Below, one piece after another: positions 17,842 through 26,218 of a stretch of DNA of 64,000 nucleotides (position 1 is the first letter of the stretch; each line of letters starts with the position of its first letter). Made by a program: the position numbers and the translations under genes. Origin of the DNA: Castellaniella sp034674885 (GTDB lineage Bacteria > Pseudomonadota > Gammaproteobacteria > Burkholderiales > Burkholderiaceae_B); NCBI RefSeq assembly GCF_034674885.1, contig NZ_JAUCDS010000008.1:52607-116606 (forward strand), given 5' to 3'. The notes beneath the pieces were generated by a model. It did no database searches, had not been told where the DNA came from, and saw only the letters and a list, made by a program, of their open reading frames with translations.

Positions 17842-19464
17842 ATGATGGTGCCTTCGAAACGCACGATCCGCCTGGGGCTGACACTCTCCGGCCTGTTGCT
17901 GCTGGGCGCCTGCCAACACCTGCCAGACGGGATCAGCAGCCTGCCCTTCATGCACAGCAGCAAATCCGACGCCACGGACATTGCAGGCCCGCTGCCTCCG
18001 CCGGCGGACCGAACCTGGCCATCCGACAGCCACGATGTCATCAACCAGAAGGCGCAAGGATACGGCCTGGTGCACATGCCTGCCATGCAACGCTATCTTG
18101 ATGGGCTGCTCACCCGCATCAAAGACGCTGCCGGCGTTCCTGAATGGCCCGGCCACGTGTATGTCCTGGCTGCCGCGGGCCTGGAAGCCACGGCCAGCGG
18201 CGCAGGCAATGTGTACGTCTCGCAGGCCTGGCTCAGTTCGGCCGAGTCCGAAGACGAAATTGTCGCCCTGCTGAGTCACGAGTTCGCCCACGTCTACCTG
18301 CACTACGACAAACTCAACGACGTGCTGCCCGCCAGCGACACCGCAGCCCGCGTACTGGCTGTAGGCGCAGCCCTGGCCATCGGCTCCAGCAATCTGCAGG
18401 GTTGGTCTCCGGTCGACACCGGCCTGCTGTCATACACCGCCGCACGCAAGCTCTTGTCCACGGCCTGGAGCCGCTCACAGGAATCCGACGCCGACATCCT
18501 GGGCGCCAACTTGGCGCTGAAGCTCGGTTATTCCTATGAAGCCGGCTTCAAGACCCTGCTTGAGCGTCTGGCCACCTGGGAAGAACAACGCGCCAAACAG
18601 GAGAAAGTCGCCGCCCGGCAGCTGGCGGAGTCCATCAAAGCGACTGCCATCGAAAACTACAAGCAGCGCCACCAGGCAGACGGCACAGGGATCGCAACTC
18701 AGAAAACGAACGAGGCCTTCGCCAATCTGACGGGGTTCCTGCAGGGCGGGTCTCATCAGGTTTCCAAGAACCTCGACGACCTGTGGGGCAGCGTCACGTC
18801 TTCCCATCCCGATCTGGTGGGTCGGCTGGACCGCCTCAGCGCGGCAGCCGACGAGTTGCCCAAGCACATGCTGAAGGATGAAGCCACGCAGGCCAGTTGG
18901 CTGAAGGCGCTGAAAGACCGGCACACAGCATCGATCCTGAAAAATCACGCGCTGGCATTCCAAGTGCTGGAGCATCCCGACAATCCCGAGGCGCTCGCAT
19001 GGGCGCGACAATCGGCCCGTGGCGATACGTCCACGGATGCCCTGCCGCTCTTCGCCCTGTACATCGCGCAAAAGGCACACGGACGCATGCCTGCCGACAA
19101 GGCCAGCACCGTCCTGACCCGCAACTTCGCCTCAACCAAGGATCGGGCCTGGATCACATACGCCGAACGCAGCAAAGCGCTGGCGGACGCAGGACATCGG
19201 CAACAGGCCCAACAGGTGCTGGCCCAAGGGTTCCAGCTGTTCCAGGACGCTGGATCCGTCTGGCCATACTTCATTGGGTCCGTGGGACAGAACGGGGACT
19301 GGCCCCAAGCCAAGAACCTGGCCCAGGAATGCAGCACAAGATTTCCGCATGAGAAACCGGCCTGCAGCCAGGCAGCCCTGACGCCATCGGAACGTGCCCA
19401 GGCCGATCAGCAAAACGAGGCGAAAGCCAAAAGCCTGGTCGACAAACTGCTCCCATTCCAATAG
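17842..19464 (+). CDS. M48-family metalloprotease lipoprotein with C-terminal repeat region
   Basis: A 540-residue predicted lipoprotein: residues 1-24 form a signal peptide ending in the lipobox LLGAC. The zinc site is H146-E147-F-A-H150 (SHEFAH), with the third ligand E214 and D218 in SQESDADILGANLALKLGYS, the usual M48 pattern. After the catalytic domain a helical region of about 230 residues follows that resembles TPR-like repeats, as in BepA-type outer-membrane quality-control proteases. I chose the ATG at 17842 (a second ATG follows immediately); longer frames lack a signal peptide. It is the last gene of the CHASE2 operon. A role in processing envelope proteins is inferred; the substrate is unknown. 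Confidence 0.85.
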   Translation: MMVPSKRTIRLGLTLSGLLLLGACQHLPDGISSLPFMHSSKSDATDIAGPLPPPADRTWPSDSHDVINQKAQGYGLVHMPAMQRYLDGLLTRIKDAAGVPEWPGHVYVLAAAGLEATASGAGNVYVSQAWLSSAESEDEIVALLSHEFAHVYLHYDKLNDVLPASDTAARVLAVGAALAIGSSNLQGWSPVDTGLLSYTAARKLLSTAWSRSQESDADILGANLALKLGYSYEAGFKTLLERLATWEEQRAKQEKVAARQLAESIKATAIENYKQRHQADGTGIATQKTNEAFANLTGFLQGGSHQVSKNLDDLWGSVTSSHPDLVGRLDRLSAAADELPKHMLKDEATQASWLKALKDRHTASILKNHALAFQVLEHPDNPEALAWARQSARGDTSTDALPLFALYIAQKAHGRMPADKASTVLTRNFASTKDRAWITYAERSKALADAGHRQQAQQVLAQGFQLFQDAGSVWPYFIGSVGQNGDWPQAKNLAQECSTRFPHEKPACSQAALTPSERAQADQQNEAKAKSLVDKLLPFQ

Positions 19465-19476
19465 AGGAAAAGCAGC

Positions 19477-19504
19477 GAAGGCCCTGTCACACGACAGGGC
19501 CTTC
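19477..19504. terminator. Hairpin terminator between the M48 gene and bamC
   Basis: GAAGGCCCTGTC (19477-19488) pairs perfectly with GACAGGGCCTTC (19493-19504) around ACAC. It starts 13 bases after the M48 stop and lies between two convergent genes, so it can serve both. T-runs are short on either side. Confidence 0.65.
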
Positions 19505-19558
19505 GCCAAATTACCAGCGGGAGACGCGGCAAGGCATTGCCGCAACGCATCAACCCCG

Positions 19559-20683
19559 TTACTGCGTGTCCTTCAGGTTCTTGTCCAGCACCGACAGGAT
19601 CCGGCGCGCGGTGGCGTCGGTCAGCAGCTTGCCATCGGCGTCCAGCACGGTGACTGCCGTGCTGCCGCCCTGCTGGGCCAGGTGGACCCGCAGTTTTTGC
19701 GGCTCGGCGGCGTTCTTGGTGCCGAACATGCGGCCGAAGATGGTCTGCTGCTCGATCTTTTCACCGGTGTCGGTATCCAGATAGCGAATGTAGTAGTCGC
19801 CCTGGTCACGGTTGCGGTCTTCGACGGTGAAGCGTGCCGAATCGATGGCCACGCCGACGCGCCGCCAGGCGCGGTCGAAGGATTCATTCACCAGCAAGGA
19901 AGCCTGGCCATCGGCCAGCTGGGCCGTGGTGCCGGGGCCGGCATCCGTCGAGGCGTTCTTGATTTCCTGGGCGGCCTGCTTCTGGTCGGTGCCCAGGTAA
20001 ACCATCAGGCGCGCCAGCATGGCGGCGTTCAGGCCCGGGTCTTCTTTGCCGAAGACCCACTTGAAGGCCGTGCCGTCGCCCGTGGGGGTTTCTTCCATGT
20101 GCTGGTGGCTGATGTAGATCTCGGTCTTGCCGTTGGCGCGTTCCAGACGGGTAGAGAAGCGGTCGCGTTCGCCGCTGTCGAACACCTGATCCAGGACGCT
20201 GCCCAGGGCGCTGCGCAGCCAGCCTTCGGGGATTTTCGCGCGGTTTTCAGCCCAGTCGGTTTCGATCAGCCCGGCCTTGGGGTTCTGGGACTGGATGGTG
20301 AAACCCTGCTGCCCCCAGAATTCGATGATCTTCGGGTACAGGGTCTCGGCGGTTTCGTCGACGACCAGCCAACGCAGCGTGCCGTCTCGCATCACCTGGA
20401 CGCCAGCGGCCTGCGGCAGGACGCGGTCCGCCGGGTTGGCGCTCTGGTTGCGCTGGCTGGCGGAATAGGCGCTGAGGCTGGCGACGCCTTCGGGGGCCTT
20501 GTAGTGGGTGTTGTCGCTGGCCTGGGTCAGATCGGGTGGGATCGACAGCGGATCGCCGGTGACCGTGCTTTTGTATTCGATGGATTCGGATTGCCCGGTC
20601 AGCTGCCCGAGCGTGGAGCAACCGGCCAGCGCGCTGAGCAGCAGGATGCTGGCCAGGGAAAACGGCGTACGTTTCATCATCAT
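19559..20683 (-). CDS. bamC: Outer membrane protein assembly factor BamC (NlpB/DapX)
   Basis: A 374-residue lipoprotein of the BAM complex that inserts beta-barrel proteins. The signal peptide MMMKRTPFSLASILLLSALA ends at the lipobox LAGCS. The unstructured N-terminal stretch SIEYKSTVTGDPLSIPPDLT is the part of BamC that contacts BamD, followed by the two helix-grip domains (one begins GTLRWLVVDETAETLYPKII, the second near QASLLVNESFDRAWRRVG). The start is chosen one base after the dapA stop (TGAcATG), because a longer in-frame start would add non-signal residues. The dapA-bamC order is common in proteobacteria. Confidence 0.92.
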   Translation of the reverse strand: MMMKRTPFSLASILLLSALAGCSTLGQLTGQSESIEYKSTVTGDPLSIPPDLTQASDNTHYKAPEGVASLSAYSASQRNQSANPADRVLPQAAGVQVMRDGTLRWLVVDETAETLYPKIIEFWGQQGFTIQSQNPKAGLIETDWAENRAKIPEGWLRSALGSVLDQVFDSGERDRFSTRLERANGKTEIYISHQHMEETPTGDGTAFKWVFGKEDPGLNAAMLARLMVYLGTDQKQAAQEIKNASTDAGPGTTAQLADGQASLLVNESFDRAWRRVGVAIDSARFTVEDRNRDQGDYYIRYLDTDTGEKIEQQTIFGRMFGTKNAAEPQKLRVHLAQQGGSTAVTVLDADGKLLTDATARRILSVLDKNLKDTQ

Positions 20684-20684
20684 G

Positions 20685-21587
20685 TCAGAGGCAACCTGCA
20701 TCAATCAAGGCTTGGCGCACCACCGTGCGGAAGGAATCGGACAGCGGGGTCAGGGGCAGACGATAGCCCATCTGGATCAGGCCCATCTCGGCCACGGCCC
20801 ACTTCACGGGAATCGGGTTGGCTTCCAGGAAAAGGACCCGGCCCAGCGCGGCCAAGGCCGTATTCAGACGCCGGGTTTCGGGTACGTCGCCGCGCAGGGC
20901 CGCCGCGCACAGTTCGTGCATCAGGCGAGGGGCGACGTTGGCCGTGACGGAGATATTGCCCCGCCCGCCCAGCAGGATCAGGGCCGCCGCAGTGGGGTCA
21001 TCGCCGCTGATGACGTGAAAGCCCGCCGGAGCGGCGGCGATCAGCTGCGCGCCGCGCGCGATGTTGCCCGTGGCGTCCTTCACCCCGATGATGCCGGGCA
21101 CCTGCGCCAGGCGCAGGATGGTGTCGTTGGACAGATCGGCCACCGTGCGGCCCGGCACGTTGTACAGGATGCTGGGCAGTTCGACGGATTCGGCGATCGC
21201 CCGAAAATGCTGGTACAGGCCTTCCTGGGTGGGTTTGTTGTAGTAGGGCACCACCGTCAGGCCGGCCGCTGCACCCGCCGCATAGGCATGGCGCTGCAGT
21301 TCGATGGCCTCGGCCGTGGAATTGCCGCCCGTGCCTGCGATGACGGGGATGCGTCCGTTGGAATGACGTACCGCCAGTTCGATCAATTCGGCCTGTTCCT
21401 GCACCGTGACCGTGGGCGATTCGCCCGACGTCCCGACCACTACCAGGGCATCGGTGCCTTGATCAATATGCCAGTCGATCAGTTTTCGAAAGGCATCGAG
21501 GTCCAGTTGCCCATCGGGATGCATGGGCGTGACCAGGGCGACCATGCTGCCCTGAAAGACTGGAAGGGATGAATCCGCACCGGCCAT
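20685..21587 (-). CDS. dapA: 4-hydroxy-tetrahydrodipicolinate synthase
   Basis: DapA condenses pyruvate with aspartate semialdehyde in lysine and diaminopimelate synthesis. From the ATG at 21587 it has 300 residues, close to the usual 292. Family motifs are FQGSMVALVTPMHPDGQLD, VVVGTSGESPTVT (pyruvate-binding TT/S loop), PYYNKPTQEGLYQHF (catalytic tyrosine) and GVKDATGNI (Schiff-base lysine). Longer in-frame ATGs at 21623 and 21644 exist, but GGAG at suitable distance favours 21587. It is followed one base later by bamC and preceded by the site-2 protease on the same strand. Confidence 0.94.
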   Translation of the reverse strand: MAGADSSLPVFQGSMVALVTPMHPDGQLDLDAFRKLIDWHIDQGTDALVVVGTSGESPTVTVQEQAELIELAVRHSNGRIPVIAGTGGNSTAEAIELQRHAYAAGAAAGLTVVPYYNKPTQEGLYQHFRAIAESVELPSILYNVPGRTVADLSNDTILRLAQVPGIIGVKDATGNIARGAQLIAAAPAGFHVISGDDPTAAALILLGGRGNISVTANVAPRLMHELCAAALRGDVPETRRLNTALAALGRVLFLEANPIPVKWAVAEMGLIQMGYRLPLTPLSDSFRTVVRQALIDAGCL

Positions 21588-21668
21588 GATGAAGAATGTC
21601 TCCGAAAAACGCCCGGGCGACATCCCAGGCGGTAAAAGAATCAAGTTTACCGGATTCGCGCGCCTGAT

Positions 21669-22322
21669 TTACAAAAATCCGTTGACGATCCATTCGCCGA
21701 ATTTCAGCAGCGGCACCATCAGGGGCCAGAGCCATCCCATCATCATCAGCACGATCAGGATGACGAGCCCATACGGTTCGATGCGCCCGTACTGCCAGGC
21801 CATGCGCGGGGGCAGCAGGCTGAAGACGATGCGCCCGCCGTCCAGCGGCGGCAAAGGCAGCAGATTCAGCGCCATCAGGATGAGATTGACCTGCACGCCG
21901 GCATGGGCCATCTGCGTCCAGAAACTATCGCCGCCCTGCGCCACGCCGGTAGACAGCAGCACACGCCAGAGCAGCACCCAGGCGATGGCCTGCAGCAGGT
22001 TGGATGCCGGGCCGGCCAGCGCCACCCAGAGCATGTCCTGTTTGGGACGGCGCAGCCGGCTCCAGTTGACGGGCACGGGCTTGGCCCAGCCAAACAGCAG
22101 CCCGCCGCCCATGAATCGCGTGACGAACAGCAGCACCAGGGGCACGATGATGGTGCCCATGAGGTCGATGTGTCGCATCGGATTCAGACTGATGCGGCCC
22201 GCCTGCTGCGCCGTGGGATCGCCGAAGAACCGTGCCACATAGCCATGGGCGGCCTCGTGCAAGGTGATCGCAAACAGGACCGGCAAGGCGTAGACCGCGA
22301 TGGTCTGGATGAGTTGATCCAT
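21669..22322 (-). CDS. Site-2 (M50) family intramembrane metalloprotease
   Basis: A 217-residue polytopic protein. The zinc-binding HEAAHG in the first membrane segment (LFAITLHEAAHGYVARFFG) and the NLLPLPPLDGGRI motif later on are the M50 hallmarks. There is no PDZ domain, so it is the short YwhC-like class and not RseP. Substrates of this class are mostly unknown. The ATG at 22322 begins MDQLIQTIAVYALPV; an upstream in-frame ATG at 22367 would add a non-hydrophobic segment. It lies between yciO and dapA, an arrangement often seen in Burkholderiales. Confidence 0.88.
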   Translation of the reverse strand: MDQLIQTIAVYALPVLFAITLHEAAHGYVARFFGDPTAQQAGRISLNPMRHIDLMGTIIVPLVLLFVTRFMGGGLLFGWAKPVPVNWSRLRRPKQDMLWVALAGPASNLLQAIAWVLLWRVLLSTGVAQGGDSFWTQMAHAGVQVNLILMALNLLPLPPLDGGRIVFSLLPPRMAWQYGRIEPYGLVILIVLMMMGWLWPLMVPLLKFGEWIVNGFL

Positions 22323-22376
22323 GAAGAAACTGGCTGGGGAGCCGGCCCGCGCCGGCAATCCCCGCAAGCATAACCG

Positions 22377-23003
22377 CTATTGCAGCCCCAGCGTGGCCGG
22401 ATCGCCCCGCCCCACCCGCACCACCTGCGGGATATCCTGGGTCAGGTCGATCACGGTAGTGGGATCGAAGGGGCAGGCGCCGCCGTCGACGATGGCGGCC
22501 AGGTCATGCTGATAGCGCGACAGGATGTCCTGCGCGTCGTTCAGCGGCAGGGCCTCGCCCTGCGGGATCAAGGTCGTGGACAGCAGCGGCGAACCGACGG
22601 CCTCGATCAGGGCGCGGGCCACGCGGTGGTCCGGCACCCGGATGCCGATGGTCTTGCGCGAGGGGTGCGATACCCGACGGGGGACTTCCTTCGTGGCCTC
22701 CAGGATGAACGTCCAAGGGCCGGGGGTGGCCAGTTTCAATAGACGATAGTGGGTGTTCTCGACCTTGGCGAAATGGCTGATTTCAGCCAGATCCCGGCAT
22801 AGCAGGGTCAGGTGATGGCGGTCATCCAGACCCCGCAGGCGGCGCAGGCTGTCGGCTGCTGCCTTGTCGTCCAGCCGGGCGACGACGGCATAACTGGAAT
22901 CCGTGGGCACGGCCACCAGTCCGCCCTGGGATAACAGTTCGCCCGCCTGCTGCAGCAGGCGGGACTGCGGGTTTTCGGGATGGACAACGAAAATCTGTGC
23001 CAT
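22377..23003 (-). CDS. yciO: YciO/Sua5/YrdC-family protein (L-threonylcarbamoyladenylate synthase type)
   Basis: A 208-residue protein of the YrdC/Sua5 superfamily, which binds ATP, threonine and RNA; TsaC/Sua5 members make the precursor of tRNA t6A37. Motifs: GGLVAVPTDSSYAVVARLDD, LRRLRGLDDRHHLTLLC, GPWTFILEATKEVPRR and KTIGIRVPDH. The spacing and the KTIGIRVPD block suit the YciO subgroup, whose role is less certain than that of TsaC. The ATG at 23003 has AAAAAGGAAAC upstream; a longer frame from 23099 lacks one. It heads the minus-strand series yciO, M50 protease, dapA, bamC. Confidence 0.85.
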   Translation of the reverse strand: MAQIFVVHPENPQSRLLQQAGELLSQGGLVAVPTDSSYAVVARLDDKAAADSLRRLRGLDDRHHLTLLCRDLAEISHFAKVENTHYRLLKLATPGPWTFILEATKEVPRRVSHPSRKTIGIRVPDHRVARALIEAVGSPLLSTTLIPQGEALPLNDAQDILSRYQHDLAAIVDGGACPFDPTTVIDLTQDIPQVVRVGRGDPATLGLQ

Positions 23004-23138
23004 AAGCGTTTCCTTTTTAGAGGAGAGGCCCGGCTGGCATGAGCCCGGCCCAATCGAAACCACAAGCGATAACATGACCGAAAACGCAGCGCGGATCAAG
23101 GGGCCGGGAGCATTTCAGCAAAAGCTTTGCGGGCATGT

Positions 23139-23144
23139 TAGAAT
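23139..23144 (+). promoter_or_regulatory. -10 element of the tRNA-His gene
   Basis: TAGAAT preceded by gcatgt lies 15 bases ahead of the tRNA 5' end. The same hexamer, in similar surroundings, occurs upstream of the tRNA-Pro gene (34087-34092), supporting it as a tRNA promoter element. No good -35 is visible. Confidence 0.4.
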
Positions 23145-23159
23145 CGCTGTTCTTTCAGT

Positions 23160-23236
23160 GGTGACCGTAGCTCAGTTGGTAGAGTCCCGGATTGTGATTC
23201 CGGTTGTCGTGGGTTCGAGCCCCATCGGTCACCCCA
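23160..23236 (+). tRNA. tRNA-His (GUG)
   Basis: A complete cloverleaf: acceptor GTGACCG (23161-23167) pairs with CGGTCAC (23226-23232). The extra G at 23160 is the G-1 that marks histidine tRNAs and faces C73. The anticodon loop reads TTGTGAT (GTG anticodon) and the T-arm has GGGTTCGAGCCCC. CCA is encoded at 23234-23236. Confidence 0.96.
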
Positions 23237-23327
23237 TCTTTTTCCCGGCTCTCCGGCCAGGCAGGGACGACCCCGCCTGCGATGCTTGAACGCGGTGACG
23301 ACACCGCCTCCATAGCACCCATTCCCC

Positions 23328-23756
23328 ATGCAGATTCATCATCGATCGCTCTCCGAACGCATCTTTCATGCGCTGGCGTTCGAAATCCTGGCCATCGGCA
23401 TTTCCGCCCCCCTGGCAGCCTGGATCACCGGCCATTCGGCGCTGGACATGGGCATCATGACCGCCGTCATCGCCACCATCGCCGTCACCTGGAACATGAT
23501 CTACAACTGGCTGTTCGATCGCCTGCAGGCCCGCCTGGGGTTCGACCGCACCTACTGGGTGCGCGTGGGCCACGCCTTCGGCTTCGAAGGCGGCCTGATC
23601 ATCATCGCCATCCCCTTCGTGGCCTGGTGGCTGGGCATCTCCATGTGGCAGGCGCTGATCCTGGACATCGGTTTCGTCCTGTTCTACCTGCCCTACGGGT
23701 TTCTTTTCAACCTGGGTTATGACAAGATTCGTCAGAATCTGATCGCCACGCACTAG
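23328..23756 (+). CDS. PACE-family multidrug efflux transporter
   Basis: A 142-residue inner-membrane protein with four hydrophobic helices and two copies of the bacterial transmembrane pair domain, the hallmark of PACE (AceI-like) transporters that export biocides such as chlorhexidine. E19 in RIFHALAFEI matches the essential membrane glutamate of AceI; VTWNMIYNWLFDRLQ and the second-half LFYLPYGFLFNLGYD are the conserved W/N and Y/N motifs. It stands alone after tRNA-His. The native substrate may be short-chain diamines; that is an inference from the family. Confidence 0.87.
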   Translation: MQIHHRSLSERIFHALAFEILAIGISAPLAAWITGHSALDMGIMTAVIATIAVTWNMIYNWLFDRLQARLGFDRTYWVRVGHAFGFEGGLIIIAIPFVAWWLGISMWQALILDIGFVLFYLPYGFLFNLGYDKIRQNLIATH

Positions 23757-23830
23757 CCAGGCTCGGCCCCGGAAACCCCGGCGGCCCGCAGCGGCGCTGG
23801 CGCATCGACCCGCCACCCGCCCGGACGCCC

Positions 23831-24079
23831 ATGACACCGAACACCGCTGCCCCCCATCTCGACACGCCCGACTGGGCGAGCGCGCCGTCCGGCTGGAACT
23901 GGGCCGCACAGGATGCCGACGGCCGATGGTTCTGGTACCGGATCGAACCGGTCCCCGGCATTGGCGGCGGGGTCTGGCGATCCAATTCACGCAACCAGCA
24001 ATACGCTGGCCTGGGTGCCCCCAACCCCGATTGGCTGGATTCGCTGCAGCAGCGTCCGGCCGCCGAAACCAGGGGCTGA
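23831..24079 (+). CDS. Hypothetical protein ahead of cardiolipin synthase
   Basis: An 82-residue reading frame ending three bases before the cardiolipin synthase start. It has no signal peptide or membrane segment. It is rich in tryptophan and proline (PSGWNWAAQDADGRWFWYRI; APNPDWLDSLQQ), which looks like a real small soluble domain and not random translation. Coupling to the next gene is the main evidence that it is expressed. I do not recognise its family. Confidence 0.5.
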   Translation: MTPNTAAPHLDTPDWASAPSGWNWAAQDADGRWFWYRIEPVPGIGGGVWRSNSRNQQYAGLGAPNPDWLDSLQQRPAAETRG

Positions 24080-24082
24080 GCC

Positions 24083-25537
24083 ATGCTGGTCATCACGCAG
24101 TTCCTGTCGGATTACTGGCCGCACCTGGTGGCGGCCATCTCGCTGACGCTCAGCGCATTTGCCGCCGTGCATGCGGCCATGAACAAGAACGACGTGCGCG
24201 CGGCCATCGCCTGGGTCGGGGTCGTGCTGATGTCGCCGTTCCTGGGGCCGTTCCTGTATCTGGTGGCCGGCATCAACCGCATCCGCCACGATCAGCTCTC
24301 TACCCAGCGCAGCCGGCTGATCAAGGACTACGTCAACCACGCCCGCGAGCCCGTCAAAGACGTCGCGCCCCTGGCCGGCCCGCAGTTCGCGTCCCTGCGC
24401 GTGCTGTGCGACCGCATCAGCCGCTTTCCCCTGCACGACGGCAACCACATCACCCTGCTCGACAGCGGCGACCAGGCCTACCCGGCCATGCTGCAGGCCA
24501 TCGATGCGGCAACCCATTGCATCGCCCTGCAAAGCTACATCTTCGACCACGACCGGATCGGCCTGCAATTTGCCGAGGCGCTGCGCCGCGCCCACGACCG
24601 GGGCATCGCCATCCGCGTGCTGATCGACTCGGTGGGCTCGCGTTATTCGCGCCCGCCCATCATCCACCTGCTGCGCCAGCATGGCATCCGCACCGAACTG
24701 TTCATGTCGAACATGCTGGGCCTGCGCATGCCCTACGCCAACCTGCGCAGCCACCGCAAGATCCTGTTCGTCGACGGCCACCTGGGATTCATGGGCGGCA
24801 TGAACATCCGCGAGGGCTTCATGACATCCCTGGTGGGGCGCCATGCCGCCAGGGACACCCACTTTCGCATCGAAGGCCCCGTGGCCACGCAGCTCTTCGC
24901 CGTCTTCGCCAACGACTGGGAATTCACCACGCGCGAGCGGCTGCGCATCGAAGACTGGTGCCAGCGCGCCCCGGACGCCACCGCGCAGCAGGTGCCGGCG
25001 CGCTGCATCCGATCCAGTCCCGACCGCTTCATCGCCGCCACGCACAACGTGCTGCTGGGTGCCCTGGCCGTCGCCCAGCGGCACGTGCGCATCCAGTCGC
25101 CCTATTTCCTGCCCGACCAGACCCTGATGGGCGCGCTGAACACGGCCGCCCGCCGGGGCATCCAGGTCGACATCGTCATCCCGGGGCGCAACAATCTGCG
25201 GCTGGTCAACTACGCCATGACGGCACAGCTGGCCCAGGTGATCGCCGGCGGCTGCCGGATCTGGCGCAGCCGAGGCAATTTCGACCATTCCAAGCTGACC
25301 ACCATCGACGAGGGCTGGTCGTACGTCGGCTCGTCAAACATGGACCCTCGCAGCCTGCGGCTGAACTTCGAACTGGACATGGAAGTCTACGATCCGGCCC
25401 TGGCCCGCCAGATCGCCGGGCGCATCGACGGCGAAATCGCCCAGGCCGATCCGGTCACGCTGGAATCCCTGCAGGCCATCCCCTTCCTGAAGCAGCTGCG
25501 CAACCGCATCATCTGGCTGGCCAGCCCGTATCTGTAA
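24083..25537 (+). CDS. cls: Cardiolipin synthase (phospholipase D superfamily)
   Basis: A 484-residue membrane enzyme that condenses phosphatidylglycerol molecules to cardiolipin. Two N-terminal membrane helices (YWPHLVAAISLTLSAFAAVH; AIAWVGVVLMSPFLGPFLYL) are followed by two phospholipase D motifs: SHRKILFVDGHLGFMGGMN and HSKLTTIDEGWSYVGSSN. Both HxK(x4)D motifs are intact, so the enzyme should be active. Length agrees with ClsA-type proteins. The gene follows a small unknown gene by three bases. Confidence 0.92.
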   Translation: MLVITQFLSDYWPHLVAAISLTLSAFAAVHAAMNKNDVRAAIAWVGVVLMSPFLGPFLYLVAGINRIRHDQLSTQRSRLIKDYVNHAREPVKDVAPLAGPQFASLRVLCDRISRFPLHDGNHITLLDSGDQAYPAMLQAIDAATHCIALQSYIFDHDRIGLQFAEALRRAHDRGIAIRVLIDSVGSRYSRPPIIHLLRQHGIRTELFMSNMLGLRMPYANLRSHRKILFVDGHLGFMGGMNIREGFMTSLVGRHAARDTHFRIEGPVATQLFAVFANDWEFTTRERLRIEDWCQRAPDATAQQVPARCIRSSPDRFIAATHNVLLGALAVAQRHVRIQSPYFLPDQTLMGALNTAARRGIQVDIVIPGRNNLRLVNYAMTAQLAQVIAGGCRIWRSRGNFDHSKLTTIDEGWSYVGSSNMDPRSLRLNFELDMEVYDPALARQIAGRIDGEIAQADPVTLESLQAIPFLKQLRNRIIWLASPYL

Positions 25538-25654
25538 GAACCCGGCGTCATGTGCTTAGGCACTATGGCCATAAAGCATCCGGGCCGCCTGCATACAGGA
25601 CCGAAATGGTGCAGAATAAACACGTTCGTTTCATGAACCGTTTTGGATGACACC

Positions 25655-26134
25655 ATGACCCAGCGTCTCAACTACTACAAGGCCTCCCCCGAGGCCGCCC
25701 AGAAGTACTCCGAATTCAGCCAGACCCTGCATAAGAACCCCTTTCTGGCAAAGATCGGCTACCTGGTCACGCTGCGCGCCTCGCAGTTGAACGGCTGCGC
25801 CTTCTGCGTGGACATGCACGTGAAAGAAGGCAAACTGGCGGGCGAACGCGAACTGCGCCTGCATCACGTCGCCGTCTGGCGCGAATCGCCGCTGTTCGAC
25901 GCCAAGGAAAAAGCCATCCTGGAATGGACGGAAGCCCTGACCCAGCTGCCGCCCCACGGCATCCCGGACGAGCTGTTCGCCCGGGTGCGCGAACATCTGT
26001 CCGAACAGGAACTGGCCGATCTGTCCTTCCTGGTCGTCGGCATCAACGGCTGGAACCGCCTGGGGGTGGCCTTTCGTGCCGTGCCAGGTTCGGCCGACAA
26101 GCAATTCGGCCTGGACAAGGCCGGGCTGAACTGA
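25655..26134 (+). CDS. Carboxymuconolactone decarboxylase/AhpD-like protein
   Basis: A 159-residue protein with the AhpD-type redox motif GCAFCVDMH (CxxC followed by a histidine), preceded by LVTLRASQLN. Such proteins act as alkylhydroperoxidase-like disulfide reductases or remain of unknown function; this length and the C-terminal NRLGVAFRAVPG suit the broad single-domain group. The ATG at 25655 is preferred over an upstream TTG at 25643. The upstream gap holds gttc-gtttcat-gaac, a possible operator. No neighbour supplies a partner reductase. Confidence 0.8.
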   Translation: MTQRLNYYKASPEAAQKYSEFSQTLHKNPFLAKIGYLVTLRASQLNGCAFCVDMHVKEGKLAGERELRLHHVAVWRESPLFDAKEKAILEWTEALTQLPPHGIPDELFARVREHLSEQELADLSFLVVGINGWNRLGVAFRAVPGSADKQFGLDKAGLN

Positions 26135-26218
26135 CGCCCAGGGTCGCCATGATCGCAGGGCGCCGGCGCCCAGCCGGCCACCCCGCGATCGTCAGGCGCA
26201 GACGGCCAGACCCGATGA

